Positions 45,231 to 57,291 of a stretch of 64,000 nucleotides of DNA are shown here, one piece after another. Every line of letters starts with the position of its first letter. Position 1 is the first letter of the stretch. Where the stretch lies: NCBI GenBank assembly GCA_964059195.1, contig CAXKWD010000006.1:70077073-70141072 (forward strand), written 5' to 3'. The notes beneath the pieces are model-generated. The model made no database searches. It was given only the letters and a program-made list of their open reading frames with translations, and had not been told where the DNA came from. The position numbers and the translations under genes were made by a program. Origin of the DNA: Ectobius pallidus. Taxonomy: Eukaryota; Arthropoda; Insecta; Blattodea; Ectobiidae.

Positions 45231-46441
45231 TATCTGCGCGCCGATTATATTTCACAAATATTAATGGCCGCCTTTAGTTGGTCGTTTCGGAAACAAACCT
45301 GCTCGCAAAATAAAATATCGTGCTTACCACTTGTTTCATAAATAGCAATTATATCACTTGAACAACCGCAAGCGTGTGTTTCAATGTACGCTGAAGGAAA
45401 TTAGTGACTGAACCCGAAGAAAGAGGAAATACATTCATTTTTTATCAACGAGTGCAATAAGAAGAGTAGGCCTATCTTCAATTTTGTGAATCACCAATTT
45501 ATTCACAGCTTACTCTAATTTACTTAATTTCCTTTTTCTCTATAATTCTTTCTTTAAATTGGCTTGTCCCGACCTCAAGCATCTGTTACCTACTTTTTGT
45601 CTTTTACCGAAAGGTTACTTTCCTTCTTGGTGCTCTGTTTAGTTCTATTTATGCTATTCCAAAATGCCGTTATCTAATATAATATAAAATAAGAGATCAA
45701 TGCTTTGGGTAGCTCTCTAAAATGATGACATTTTTGCTGCATTTAGACGACAGCTCGAACGAGACTGAAATCGTTCTCCATAATCACTGTGAACTACCAC
45801 AAAGTACAGCCAACACAAACGTCTCCTGATTTTCTTAAATTTTCAGAATAATATCATTTCTCTGCCTATGTAATACCAATAGTTTGATATATTTTCACTT
45901 TATAAAAGTCAAGGTATTCTGCCAAGGTTTTTTGCGGTTTTCTAAGTCCTTGCAACGAATGTTGGAATAGTCCGCTTATAAAAGACGGGCCGCAACCCGC
46001 ATAACACCTCTCTCAAAATTTCAAAATTATTGGCTAAAAAGATCCTTTAACCGCGTAAGATTAAATTTTGGAGCAAGAAATGTGCGATAAAAATTTCAAT
46101 GGGCTGTCTTCTCGGCAACAACAATAGACTGGAGCACCGCACACCATACCCACAATCGCCTCCTGGCGGAAGATTGCGAACCGTCCCAACCGGAGAAGCT
46201 ATACTATTCTAAAATTATGGGTAAAAAATTATGGTTACATAATAGTGGACCTAAAAATGTAAGAAGCCACGTACAAAAGTACATTGCAGATATTCTCAAT
46301 TCGATTTCGATTCTCTATAATTCTATACCTTCGTTACAAACACACAGTGTTGATTTCCGAGCGAATCTGCCATAGGCCTAAATAAACATTTCATTTCACT
46401 TGCGCATAAATATCACAGGCTTAACCTTTCTTATTGAAATC
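45231..46441. other. Unclassified stretch
   Basis: About 45950-46200 is GC-richer (GACGGGCCGCAACCCGC, CGCCTCCTGGCGG) and may be a decayed SINE, but no A or B box is convincing. No gene seen. Confidence 0.4.
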
Positions 46442-47586
46442 TTAGGGCGGAATTCTGGAATCCTCCTTTCAAGGTCCTTCATTTAAAATGGGCCTTCAAT
46501 CCTCCTTACATAGCCATTCGTACTCTGGAACCTTCCTTGTTTCGCTTTAGGAAGGATGGCTCCTTAAAGGTGAAAGGGGGCCTGTGATGTCCCTTAAGAA
46601 GCACCTTTTCTTATTCTCGAACCTCCCTGTTAGTTTAAAGGAGGAAGTAAGAGAGTTTCCTTATCTTAAATACTGAAGGAAGCCGAGTGGTCGCCTTTTT
46701 CCATCCTCTATAGTTTTCAGACGTCAGTTTTCTCACTTCTGTGATATTAGATGGTGAATTTATTGAGATTATGCAACTTATATCAAATTTCAGATTGTAC
46801 TACAGCAACGTAGGTTAACGATAATGCTACGAAATAATTATTATATTATCTAGAAGTATTAAATAAAAATATGACTACATACATACGACACAAACAAATT
46901 AAACTCATTATTATGGGCAAAAAAAACCGTGAATTTCAAAATAACAGTCCATTGTCAGCAGAATATCTATTAAATAAGCTCCATAAATAACTATTTTTGG
47001 AAAAGAATAGCGTACTGTATGTACGGTAGTTCATTATTGTCTATTTATTAAAAAAATTAAGATTGGATATAGTATAAAGTGATCAATGTCACGATAAATG
47101 ACATTGAAGCGTGGATATAAAATACGTAAATTAGGCCCATGAACATAACTCTTACATATCCATATAACAAAGGAAAGGAGTACTGTCTAATTAACCTTAA
47201 AGAATACAAATATATATTTTGAAAGCCAACTATTAGGCCTACAACTGTTTAATTGCACGTATGTTTGATCTCAATACTTATGACAAAACAAAGAGGAACA
47301 TAATAATAATATAATAATAATGATAATAAATACAGAAATAATAGCAATAGACCTAACAATGACAATACCATTAAGAATAATTATAGTAGTAGTAGTCTAA
47401 TAATAATGCAATATAAATATCATAATATAATAAAAATAATATAATAATAGGCCTATAATAAAAATATAATAATAGTACTAGAAATAGTATTTAGAAATCT
47501 AACAAGAAAATAGTGAAATTCATAATTATAGCACAAGAAGTAGCTTAGATTGTCATAGATATACATGCAAAAAGCAAATTATATTT

Positions 47587-47881
47587 AAGGACGTAAGTGT
47601 AGTTGGAACTATACTATACAACAAGCTACCTGTAGAAATTAAGAATGCTGACAAGAAAAAATTCAAAACACATCTGAAGAAATACTTAATAGAAAAATGT
47701 TTATATTCTTTAGACGAATTGTAATAACCGATTAGCACATATACATTATTATATTTTGATCAATCACACACTTTTATCCTTAGATCTAGGTTGTAGCAAT
47801 ATTAGGTTGTATAATATTAGCTCTTAGACTGTAAGCTTGACAATGTCAGAAACTTGTATCAAGTCAATTGACAGCAAATAA

Positions 47882-47919
<38 letters not shown>

Positions 47920-47920
47920 T
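47587..47920 (+). pseudogene. LINE 3' end: RT ORF C-terminus plus (ATT)n tail
   Basis: An open frame at 47587-47724 reads KDVSVVGTILYNKLPVEIKN, then a Lys-rich stretch and KYLIEKCLYSLDEL with a TAA. 'LYN.LP..IKN' plus 'L..YL' is the usual C-terminus of insect LINE reverse transcriptases. The 3' untranslated part ends GACAGCAAATAAATTATTATT, a microsatellite tail at 47884-47920. It is 5'-truncated, and too short to name the clade. Confidence 0.75.
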
Positions 47921-48360
47921 AATAATAATGACAATATTAATGAAGAGTACCGGTAATAGAAGCAGCTGCAATATTATAAAAATGCTAGACACATTTTTTA
48001 TATCATAGACTACATAGTCTTTATGTTCTCAATAAAATAGTACAGTATGACAATAAAAAGAGGATAGTTCCACCAAGCGGTACGCAGTTTTGTTCTGAGT
48101 AGTCCTATAGGCCTATGCACTTTTAACTTTAAAGCAAGTTTCTGTTCATGAAATAACATTTATATGCTTGTTACCATTCTTTAGGCCTGATGTTACAGGT
48201 TAATGTAAGAAAATGCACAAGTCAATGAAAGACGATGAATTCCCAGTTTTTTTTTTTTTTTTTTTTTTGGTAAGAAGAATATAATACTTATTCAAGCACA
48301 TTGATAAAATAGAACACAAGAATGGAATGTGCACAATTTCACATAAATAAAAAAAAAAAA

Positions 48361-48437
48361 CGCTTTGGGGTGGATTTGAACGTGAGACCTCTCCATTACT
48401 AGACACGCACGTTACCCCGAGACCACGAACAAACTGT
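48361..48437 (-). ncRNA. tRNA-like unit (pseudo-tRNA or SINE head)
   Basis: The minus strand has an A-box-like TGGTCTCGGGGTAACGTGCG and a B box ACGTTCAAATCC at tRNA spacing, then CCCCAAAGCG and a run of T (complement of the A run at 48349-48360) that could act as a Pol III terminator. No good acceptor stem is seen. A 23-bp poly-T tract lies nearby at about 48246-48268. Confidence 0.5.
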
Positions 48438-49044
48438 GAGGTTGAATCGTCCATGCGGGGAGGAAAGAAGGCTATCGCATCAGTGGCTCATAGAATAGAA
48501 AAAACACTTACCGTATTTCGACGTTGGACTTTACTTCGGAGCCCTGCTATATTACATTATGTTAAATTATTGTATTATTTCATTCATTGGTACCATAATA
48601 CGCTGAATATTCGAGTGATAAATTCAGATGTGTGCCTCGCTGCAGTCCCGTACAACGGAATAAAGACGCTAGTTACTACCAACCTATGCATATCTCAGAG
48701 CTTCATGTTGTTATTTATTAAGAGGCCAGGAATTACTAATCTGACATAAAATGAAGTAAACTTCAATCCTGTAATTTAATTGTCATCAATTTTCATAAAA
48801 TAAATAGTCATTATACAATAGCACTTAATGTATAATCGAACATATGGGAACATTTGTCTTCCATGCAGATGCCAACTGTCCATGGCAACTGAAGGAGGCT
48901 TTATAAGCTGTCCTTCATTAAGGACGCTATAAGAAAGAACCGAGAATTTGATTTTGCATTTGAAGAAGGTGCCTTCTTTTTACCCTCCTTTACTAAGGAG
49001 GGTTTCAGGAGGAGTTGAAGGCTTGTTCCAGAATTCCGCCCTTA

Positions 49045-49154
49045 AGCTCATACGCCTTCATTTTCTTGCAAAATATTAATTTAATTTTTTTCTGCAACAG
49101 GATTAGGCCTAATATAAATTTGGAAACGAACCCTTGTAAATGAAACAGCAATTA
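49045..49154. other. Spacer between PIF-like element and hAT MITE
   Basis: Short AT-rich spacer with one TAGGCCTA octamer. Confidence 0.6.
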
Positions 49155-49814
49155 GTTATGCCTAGAGACGAGACTTTCATGCACTATAAAATTGCGAAAT
49201 ATGCATGCATTCATGCATTATCAAACCATGAAACATGCACTATCAAGGGAAAAATACACTAAAATATGCACTAACATTTATGGCCCAATATGAAATTTTT
49301 AGTACACTTTATCTGAAATTATAATAGACCGCTTTTGGAACATTTAGCTGGAGGCATAGTAAAATCACAGAACAGACAATCACACTAACCACTGCACACA
49401 CTGTAAAGATACTGCAGGTTTCCCGAGCCCTGACAAAGTACAATGCACCACAAGTGCGGACGGAAATAGGTAGGGGTGGACAAAGGCAAGGTCAAATTCC
49501 TTTTCGCACATCTCGCGCCACTTCACAAACGTCTGTCAAAATGGGTAGTAAAAATCGAAGAAAGGGAAACTTTGCCACGATATCACTTTCTTGAAAACCC
49601 ATTAAACATGCATTTAAACTGAATATAATATGCCCTAAATATGCTTTATGCATGTTTTTTCCTTCAAAAAGGTCAAAACATGCGAACATGCACGGAAAAA
49701 GTATGCATATTTGGAACCAGAAAGTAGTGACATGGGTAAGTACTCAGTTTGAGCTATGTCCTAAGTTCTCATAAAAACATGCATTTGCATGAAAGTCTCG
49801 TCTCTAGTTATGCC
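49155..49814. mobile_element. hAT MITE, 644 bp, with 8-bp TSD
   Basis: The element at 49163-49806 has ends TAGAGACGAGACTTTCATGCA and its inverse (TGCATGAAAGTCTCGTCTCTA). It is flanked by GTTATGCC at 49155-49162 and 49807-49814. Both the 8-bp TSD and the TAGAG start fit hAT. The interior is rich in ATGCAT/CATGCA words (ATATGCATGCATTCATGC). The reading frames inside are chance. Confidence 0.93.
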
Positions 49815-50359
49815 GATTTAGAAATCTTAAAATAGTCATCAACTCCAAAAGATCTTATAATAACCTTGCATGTATTAATGATTTGTTTAAAGAAAAAATC
49901 TCTACTTTGAATTTAAGTAGTGCAAAATATGGAAACTACAGGTTCTCAGAGAAAAGAGGCGTTTCTTTCCAGAGTCTTAAATCTTTCTTCCTTCTTCATT
50001 TATCTCGAAAGATGAATGTCGTACTTTGTGTTACCCTGTTTTTAAAATAATGGCTGCTTTCTACTGTTGTTGTAAGTGATTCTGTTACTGCTGCCTCTAT
50101 TGCTGTTACTTCCTCTTATATACAGACTGCGGCTTACAACACATGCGCTGGGAACTCATTTTTCTTAGCGTCGTCGTCATTCTCTTGTTAAAGAGATGCT
50201 GGCTAGAGCTCCCTGTTTTATATGCAGATAAATGACTCTAGACCTCTAAACTGTGGAAGCCTTATATATTCATAATTATATCAGTGGCGCAGGCGGAATT
50301 TTTCTTGTCTTCAGTAAAACATTATTTTGGCCCTGGGGAAAACAACATTAAGCCCAAAC
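49815..50359. other. Unclassified stretch
   Basis: No gene recognised. Confidence 0.5.
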
Positions 50360-50445
50360 TTTAGATAGCTAGTTTGATAGGTCATCAGAACAGAAAGCCG
50401 AAGGTCATGGGTCCAAGTCCCGGTGTCTGAGGAATTTTTCTTATA
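50360..50445 (+). ncRNA. Decayed tRNA-like SINE unit
   Basis: GATAGCTAGTTTGATAGGTCA stands where an A box would be, then GGTCATGGGTCCAAGTCCCG gives a B box, and GTGTCTGAGGAATTTTTCTT matches the tail of the units at 7.6-8.0 kb. It is probably a diverged member of that family. Confidence 0.55.
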
Positions 50446-50745
50446 AAATATCATCATATTTTACATTGTTTAATCTTTTCGGTAGTTTCGCTAAACATGT
50501 TTATCAGGTCTCATTGTAACTCTGTCTTCGTTATGATATTTTAATAATAATAATCCTTTATTTATTACATTTCTTAGTCCATATCCATACCAACATTAAT
50601 GAACATAATCTTCGGGATGATATACATGGATAAAACACTCTAATTAGGTCCCATATGTTACAACATGTTACCTACGTACTATACTTGATATATGTTTTTC
50701 ATACAATTTTAACTGATTTTAACAATTTTAAGCAATCATATGTCA
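50446..50745. other. Unclassified stretch
   Basis: AT-rich spacer; nothing recognised. Confidence 0.5.
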
Positions 50746-50749
50746 CCAT

Positions 50750-50934
50750 TTACTAATTTTATTGTGTGAGTGACGACACAGTGATCGATAACAACAATTA
50801 TTGCTATCTAATCACTGATAATATGTTGTACATGTTCACTTATATGATGTATCGGTGCCATTGAGGACTGGTGCATTGATGAAGATTGTGTAATGTATGG
50901 GAGTTTTTTTGTAGAGGGGCGTCATATGTGGGTA

Positions 50935-50989
<55 letters not shown>

Positions 50990-51090
50990 TATTGTATATC
51001 TAAAAAAGTTTAGTAAACGTTGTATGAATTGAACTTTTTGGATAACTCTAAGTATTTGTGGTAAAGGTGAACCATTCTTTATACAGTAAA
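50750..51090. mobile_element. Dispersed copy of the 6.1-kb foldback arm, with (TTA)n
   Basis: Matches the reverse complement of about 6100-6400 by eye: ATCACTGATAATAT, TTGATGAAGATTGTGTAATG, GTAGAGGGGCGTCATATGTG, then after the TTA run (about 50939-50987) AGTAAACGTTG, GAATTGAACTTTTTGGATAA and TATTTGTGG. The microsatellite expands a short ATTATTATT that already exists in the 7.4-kb arm. Confidence 0.7.
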
Positions 51091-52129
51091 ACAAAAGTAA
51101 GAAATCTCTTCTCTAATGAAATTTTTAACTTAAAGTAATAGTAAATATGTTCTTATTTTCTTGTTTGTGTTTTATTTGTAAACTGTCAAATGCCTGTATT
51201 TGTGTCCAAATATAGTATAATAAACATAATTTAATAATAATAATAATAATACCAATAATAATAATAAAAATAATAATAATATACAAACTAGTTCGATAGA
51301 CTATGGACTCTGCAAGATCATTGCCAAAGAAACAGCTAGTATTTCAAATGGATTTTCTTTCTTAAATGGAATATTCAATACTAGATGATCATTATCCAGT
51401 AACTTCTTGTAGCTAAGTAATGTTCCACGTAAACCAACTTTATGTTAAAATTATTATTTTATTTCAATCCGTGTATAGACTGGCGAGAATTATGATTACG
51501 TCTGTATTCTTGGTGAGCGAAGTATATCAATGTTACGGAATACCTCCACATAGCACGGTTTACGCTATAAAAACTTGAGCACCCGGCGCTATGGGAGTAA
51601 GGTCACAGTTGAAGGCGAAGAAAAGCAAGCAGTTTTTGCAGTGAGGGTTGCTTTAAGTAGGAGGGAGTGAGACTGAAGGGGGTTTGAGGCAAGTCTCAGA
51701 AATTAAGCTCGGTGGTAAATCTCTGGCCACGCAACTGAAATAAATTCGAGACTTGGTTAAGAATGAGCTCGAAAAGGGAGTGAGAAAGAAACGTTAGAAA
51801 GAGAGATAAAGTGAACGAAAGAAAGCTAGGAAAAAGAAATGGTATAGTTGGCTGTCGTATAATATATTAAATGGTCGGAAGTGGTTGAAATTTTAAGGCT
51901 GTCGAGGGTTCGCAGTCACATAACTATAGGTTAAAGGTGTGGTGTACAATATTCCTTCTAAAAGTGCTATAAGAGGGTCTTAATTGAGAAAGAATGATAT
52001 TGATTTTATACTTTTCATAAAAAGGGCGTTGGAGCTTACAATGAATGCCTATTGAATGTTAAGCATTTTATAACGAACAAACAACTGTAGTTTCCCTTTA
52101 ATAATACCCATGACATTATACTTATAACT
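51091..52129. other. Unclassified stretch with (AAT)n and a purine-rich block
   Basis: AAT repeats lie at about 51227-51285. A TATA-like GCTATAAAAA is at 51564-51573, followed 30-40 bp later by TCACAGTT, then a purine-rich stretch (about 51600-51860). This could be a promoter or chance; no reading frame follows. Confidence 0.35.
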
Positions 52130-52440
52130 TATATGAGAACCTGCCCATTGCACCCCTCGCTGATATTATTTGAATTGGTCATTTGGAAAAGGGCACACAT
52201 AGAATTTTGCATACCTCGACACCTCGTTATCATTCCAGTCGTTTTCATTACCTATCATCCTACCATAACTTCGTCATGTGCTCTCAGTTTGATCCCTTAC
52301 TATCCCTTATTCCTCTTTATAGAACTTCACTCTACTCATATCCTTTGGCAGCAACAGGGATTCGCTTTTGGAACTCACTTCCTACCTTATATTCTTTTGT
52401 TTCCCACAGTAACAAGAAAACTGTAATTATCTGTACTCAA
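52130..52440 (+). pseudogene. LINE reverse-transcriptase C-terminal remnant
   Basis: The frame at 52183-52458 reads RILHTSTPRYHSSRFHYLSS, then PLLSLIPLYRTSLYSYPLAA and GIRFWNSLPTLYSF. It aligns block by block with the LINE tail at 57558-57908 (ILHTSSPPYLSCRFSHLSS, SIPLHRSSSYSSSF, RIWNSIP). A TGA at about 52170 breaks the upstream part. It is 5'-truncated and inactive. Confidence 0.8.
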
Positions 52441-53935
52441 TGTTGTGAAATGCAATAAAATTGAGTCGTAATGTATAGGCCTACAATAAAACAAATCCGA
52501 GCAAGGTGGCCGAGGAAGTCCTAGGTTCACATCTCAAACCTTAAGGCCAGACAATTTTACTTGTACTTTTTTTTAATGATTTCTACATTCCCAAAGACAA
52601 CCGCCGAACTTTCAGGATTTGGTTATCTTCCATAACACATCGCCGCTATGTTATCCAATATCATAATCGTTTAAACACAGTTTCAGTCAAGAAGACTTCA
52701 CCGAACAATAGAAACAGACGAATGAATATTATTACAAGACCCCATTGGTAAATTTAAGCACGTGATATGACAATTATATGGAGGCTGTACATTAACTGTT
52801 GAGTGGTACATAAAAGTTTCCTTCATAAATCTACAAAACTCGATAATACAAATCTTAACACGTATACGTGAGAAAGTATGGGCATCATATTTTCCACCAT
52901 TTATTTTGGTATGGAGTCATGATGTGAAATTCTTGTTATGCCGCCATTATATCTGCTCTTTCCATAGTATGAGTTGTATACATTTTTGTTTGTTTTTGTT
53001 TGTAAAGACTAATCTTTGTAGTTTGGCAGTCTTGAAATCGAAGAAGCATTGAAAATAAAGTAATAGATTCAGCTTGGTAAAATATTTAGGATACTCAACT
53101 TGTCATATCAGTAGCCCAGAACAAGTTATAATTTATAACAGAGTGTTACTGACTTAATGCGAAGGACAATAAATATGTTCCTCAACAGTCAAGTAAAGGA
53201 TTAAAAAAATAAACGGAAAACTATACTTTCCGAAATTTGTTGCCTAGTTTCACTTATGTTCCTTGTTAGACTACTTTTGAAATCTCTATTCTTCAGTAAA
53301 TTGAAACAAATTGAGGTTATATAAAAAGTGAATTTGAAACGTGCTAGCCCAATTTTTTATAAATGCTGGGTCTAACAAATTAATTGGAGCAGTACATTAT
53401 TATACACCACTATATAACAAACATTCCAAGGCATGTCCGATCTCAAAGATCCTTCGTCTGCATTTCCTCAGATACTCAAACGCACATTACTACAGAATCG
53501 GAAGGCCCATTGGAACTCTAAATCTAATAGCAAGTTACACAATGCCTGCCGAGTAGACTACCCACTTCTACTTACCCCCCTATAACCCTCAGTCTGAGAG
53601 ACCAGATACTCCTAATCAGACTTCAAAATGGATCACAGCTCTAACACTTTCATCCAGGGAGCCTTCCTCCCATGCACAGGTGGGGGGGGGGAAGCGGACC
53701 GACTAAAATTTCTAAGTTGCCGATATGAGGCACTGCGCATGCCTAGCGGCATTCACAGGATAGCAGGGAATGTATTGAAATTTGTTCTAGTGTCGACTGT
53801 TAACTTAGCCCATTTCGAAACCCATTAGAAAATAAGCTAGTAAAATTAATTTTCTGGGAATAATCCGTTAAATAAGTAGTTAAATTTTGCGGCAATCGAA
53901 AAGTAGTGGGAAAACAATGTGCATTAAAGAAACAA
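52441..53935. other. Unclassified stretch
   Basis: Around 52495-52540 GAGCAAGGTGGCCGAGGAAG and CTAGGTTCACATCTC recall tRNA boxes but are too close together. The frames at 53341-53556 and 53628-53828 have no known domain. A G run sits at 53682-53690. Confidence 0.4.
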
Positions 53936-53937
53936 AA

Positions 53938-54016
53938 AAATTCCTTCCTTCATAGGATTCGAACCGAGAACGTGTTACTTACCAGTCGAACGCGTTGTCA
54001 TTGTACTATAGAATCG
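53938..54016 (-). ncRNA. tRNA-like unit (pseudo-tRNA or SINE head)
   Basis: The minus strand has an A-box-like TATAGTACAATGACAACGCG and a perfect B box GGTTCGAATCC, then TATGAAGGAAGGAATTTTTTTG, the same GGAATTTTT tail as the 7.6-8.0 kb units. The anticodon arm and acceptor stem are weak, so I do not call a functional tRNA. Confidence 0.6.
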
Positions 54017-56119
54017 CTTAACAACCAACTTTCCTTGAGAGTCTGTTATGAAACAAGTGATTGACAAGGAGACTACAGCCGATAAATTGCTTCAATTGAG
54101 AAATAATTTCACGTAATCTGCATTAATTAAGAAATAATTTCACGTAATTTGCATTGCTTGTAAAAACAAACATTTCCGTTACATCTCTTACATTTATTTA
54201 TGTATCACAAGACTCTGAAAACAGCTAGAAGAGTCGATCCGCTTTTTTCCCCTACCTGTACATCCCTTGTGTATCTCCCCTCAAAGTCCAAGTTCTATCA
54301 GATGAAAAGATTACTTATGCGACAATGATAAAATTACAAAAGCGCTAATATTAGTTTGCTTAAACTGCCTTTGTGGAAAATAAGGAGAATGAGAAATCAT
54401 AGCTTATATAGTAATGTAGATTTGGCAACATAGCTCGGAAGTAGCTAATTCTATTCATAAACTGCCTATCAAGATTAATGTAACATTAAATAAAGATACT
54501 GTATTAACATGTAGGGTTTAGGCCTATATTGATACCAATATTTACATACAGAAAACGCTCACGTTTATTGTTCACAAGTTCCATACATTTCAATTGCAAT
54601 ACAAATTCTTTCAAATTTCTGGAAACTACAGGAAGTGACTTCTTTCTTTTTCCTGGACATAGCCATTCAAAATAGTTGTCGAATTCAACGAAGTATTTTC
54701 TACCTCACTTAACTCCTGTCGCATTATCTAGCCGGGTTTCTCGCGTAACTGATCCTTTGCTTTACGCTTACAACTATTTCTTAAAACATGATTCTCCAGT
54801 ATATGAACGTCCAATGCTTCGTGTGCATGACTTCGAGACTAGCTTAAAATAGCAGTGATTTTGTCATTAGTTACAATTATTTTACTTGAACTTGCTTTAG
54901 AAGTTCACCTTCATTATACTTCACCATCACTCATACGTGTTTTTCGATACTTGTAGCCTTCACGCACTATGCACGGAACACCTTTGTTTGCAGTCGTAAA
55001 AATGAAGTCCATTTGATACGCAACTGATCTAGACTGATAGACGAATGAAATCAGTTCCAGTGATGCATGAATTAAACGTCTTATCACATGAGTACTGTAT
55101 CTAAACTACCAACTCTGACAGTAAGCAGTGTTACCAAATATCTCTTAAAGGTATTTTCACATTTGTTGCTATTATTTCACATTGGGGCTTTAGTTACGTT
55201 ATTGGCGCTTATCATAGTCCTTTTAACAACTGTCGGCGCAAACTTAGCCCATTGTAAATTTCCACAGATATGCCGAGGACCCAGTTAAATGCTCCTGTCA
55301 ACCTTTCCGTGGCTCTGGGCCAAACAATGTGCCATACCATCGTCTAATAGTTTGTGAAATTACTAAACTCTGCAACTCTGTCTAGTAGCCTATCATAAAT
55401 GTAATTATTATATTGTAATGTTTTTTCATTATTATAAACAGTCGTGAAATAAGAAATTTTAAGCGATTTTAATATCAATAAATTTAAACAAACGTATAAT
55501 AGGGCCAAATTTTCCCTTTTTATAATCCACAAATACTGGCAAGTATTTACCTCACAACAAGTAGGTTAAATACTGCCGACATCATACAGAACATATCTTC
55601 AGCAGTTCCTTTTCTTACATAAACTCTAAAGCTCCTACAATTTCTTTCTCTCTCTCCTTTATATCTTCAACGCGATCCCCACAACTTTTCATTTTGCGAG
55701 GAGGTGGATCCAGAGAATTCTCTTCCTCTTTCTTACTTCTTTGCTTCTATAAGTCGCAAAGCCCGTGACAAATTCTGCACGTCGTATTACCATTGATTCT
55801 CCATGTTGTTTCTACTGGGTCCATATGTCTGACCTAGGTCTGCTCAAGGAAACACATTGCATAAGATTCGTATCATTTATCTACGCACCGCTGAAAATTG
55901 ATATGTTTACCCTAGGGTCTCAACAAAAATAAAGTGGTTTGAAAAAATTCGTAATAAACTTCGTCAAAATACGTAAATGTAATAGAAGTAGCTGAAATGA
56001 TAATAGCTATAACATTATTAATACAGTGAATTCGAGGAATTATGAATAGATAAATGATAATCGTAGGTCCATTACGATAACGAAAGTCCAGAATTTATAT
56101 ATAAGTTATATATACTAGG
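54017..56119. other. Unclassified stretch
   Basis: A 32-bp partial duplication at about 54090-54160 (AGAAATAATTTCACGTAAT twice). No gene recognised. Confidence 0.5.
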
Positions 56120-56158
56120 TATATATCGCCCATTTAGGATCAGAGAGACGTAACTACA
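56120..56158. repeat. 39-bp exact inverted repeat, left partner
   Basis: ATATCGCCCATTTAGGATCA... is the exact reverse complement of 59242-59280, 3.1 kb away. A GTCCAGAATTTA block lies close to both partners. Confidence 0.92.
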
Positions 56159-57291
56159 AAAACAGTGTTTTGAGATAAATCGATTTAAAGGTTTTGGCCT
56201 AATAAATGGATATTTTCTAATATTTGTTTGCGAAATATTTTGCTGTAAATAAGAAGTATATTTCATTTATTGTTGTTTTCTATTAGAAGTTACACATTCT
56301 AATCACTTAGGAGGTGATAACAACTTATTTTATAAAATTATGCATGTAGTTACGTTTGTCTGATCCTTAACTTGGTGGCTATTGCTATGTAACATATGAC
56401 TGTATTGCAGTCTTAAGCATCAACAGATATTACCGCAACTGTATTTATAATGTTTCATCAGCACAATTACTGGTAAATAAACAATTGGAATGTTTATCAG
56501 CGATATCCAACAAGGAAAACAAGCATAAGATCATTTTTCTTTTCTTTGCTTATGGAAAGAGGACTTTCATAACCCGGGCGCTTGTTCCTCGTCCCACATG
56601 TAATAATCTGTTTTGTTTTCTCTTACATTAAGAATTGTGAAATTATAAACAGAATTTTTTTTATAGAATACTGACTTTGCATTCACTTTAGGGCAGTAGA
56701 GCACAGCTTGCAAGTCAAATTAGCCAGCACAGATTCGTTTTCTCGTGCACTTTCCTTCTCCAAGTTATTAAAATCCTTTGCCATTTCTTTCCTTTTAATA
56801 TGCTCTTTCTGTCCCTTTTTTTTTTTTAATCTTCGTCTTCCTTTTCTTTTGGAGTATATGAAAATTTTAAACACTTATCACACATATTCCATGAAATTTG
56901 AGATTAAATTATGTTGTGAATATCTGCCGATAAGACCAAATTTCTCTGCTATCTTTCCCTCAGCGAGGCTTTGTTCCTGATACAACTCGTACATTAACTA
57001 TTTAAAATTCATATTGCCTAGGTAAATAACCTGCAGTACACTCTTTCCTATTGTAATAAGAACGAAGAGCAGGAAAATTCTTTATGTGATTCCTTATAGT
57101 CTCCTTTCTCTCGTCTGGTCTTTTTGTGCTAGGCTCATTGCATCCTCTTCTTTCTTTCTGAATTACATATGTCCATCTCTTTTCTTAATAGTATTTTTTA
57201 CAAAGATTTCTGAAATTCCAAATGCCTTGAGAAAAAAAAAATCCATAAGCTCGTACTTCATTATTAGATGGTACTTCTTGATCACCTTCCT
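56159..57291. other. Unclassified stretch
   Basis: Pyrimidine-rich around 56730-56850 (TTCTTTCC, T runs), giving two overlapping chance frames of 63 and 90 codons. No gene recognised. Confidence 0.5.

Larger units (their letters stand above)
46442..49044. mobile_element. PIF/Harbinger-like element, 2.6 kb, TTA target duplication
   Basis: TIR GGGCGGAATTCTGGAA at 46445-46460 is matched by TTCCAGAATTCCGCCC at 49026-49041. TTA lies directly outside both ends (46442-46444, 49042-49044), the 3-bp TWA target of PIF/Harbinger. Sub-terminal regions share many CCTCCTTT/AAGGAGG-type motifs in inverted orientation. No transposase is visible. The interior carries a LINE tail (47587-47920) and a tRNA-like unit (48361-48432), later insertions or passengers. 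Confidence 0.75.

Noticed and set aside
51564..51620. Promoter with TATA box and initiator
   Set aside because: Spacing is slightly long and no reading frame or known element follows; kept only as a remark.
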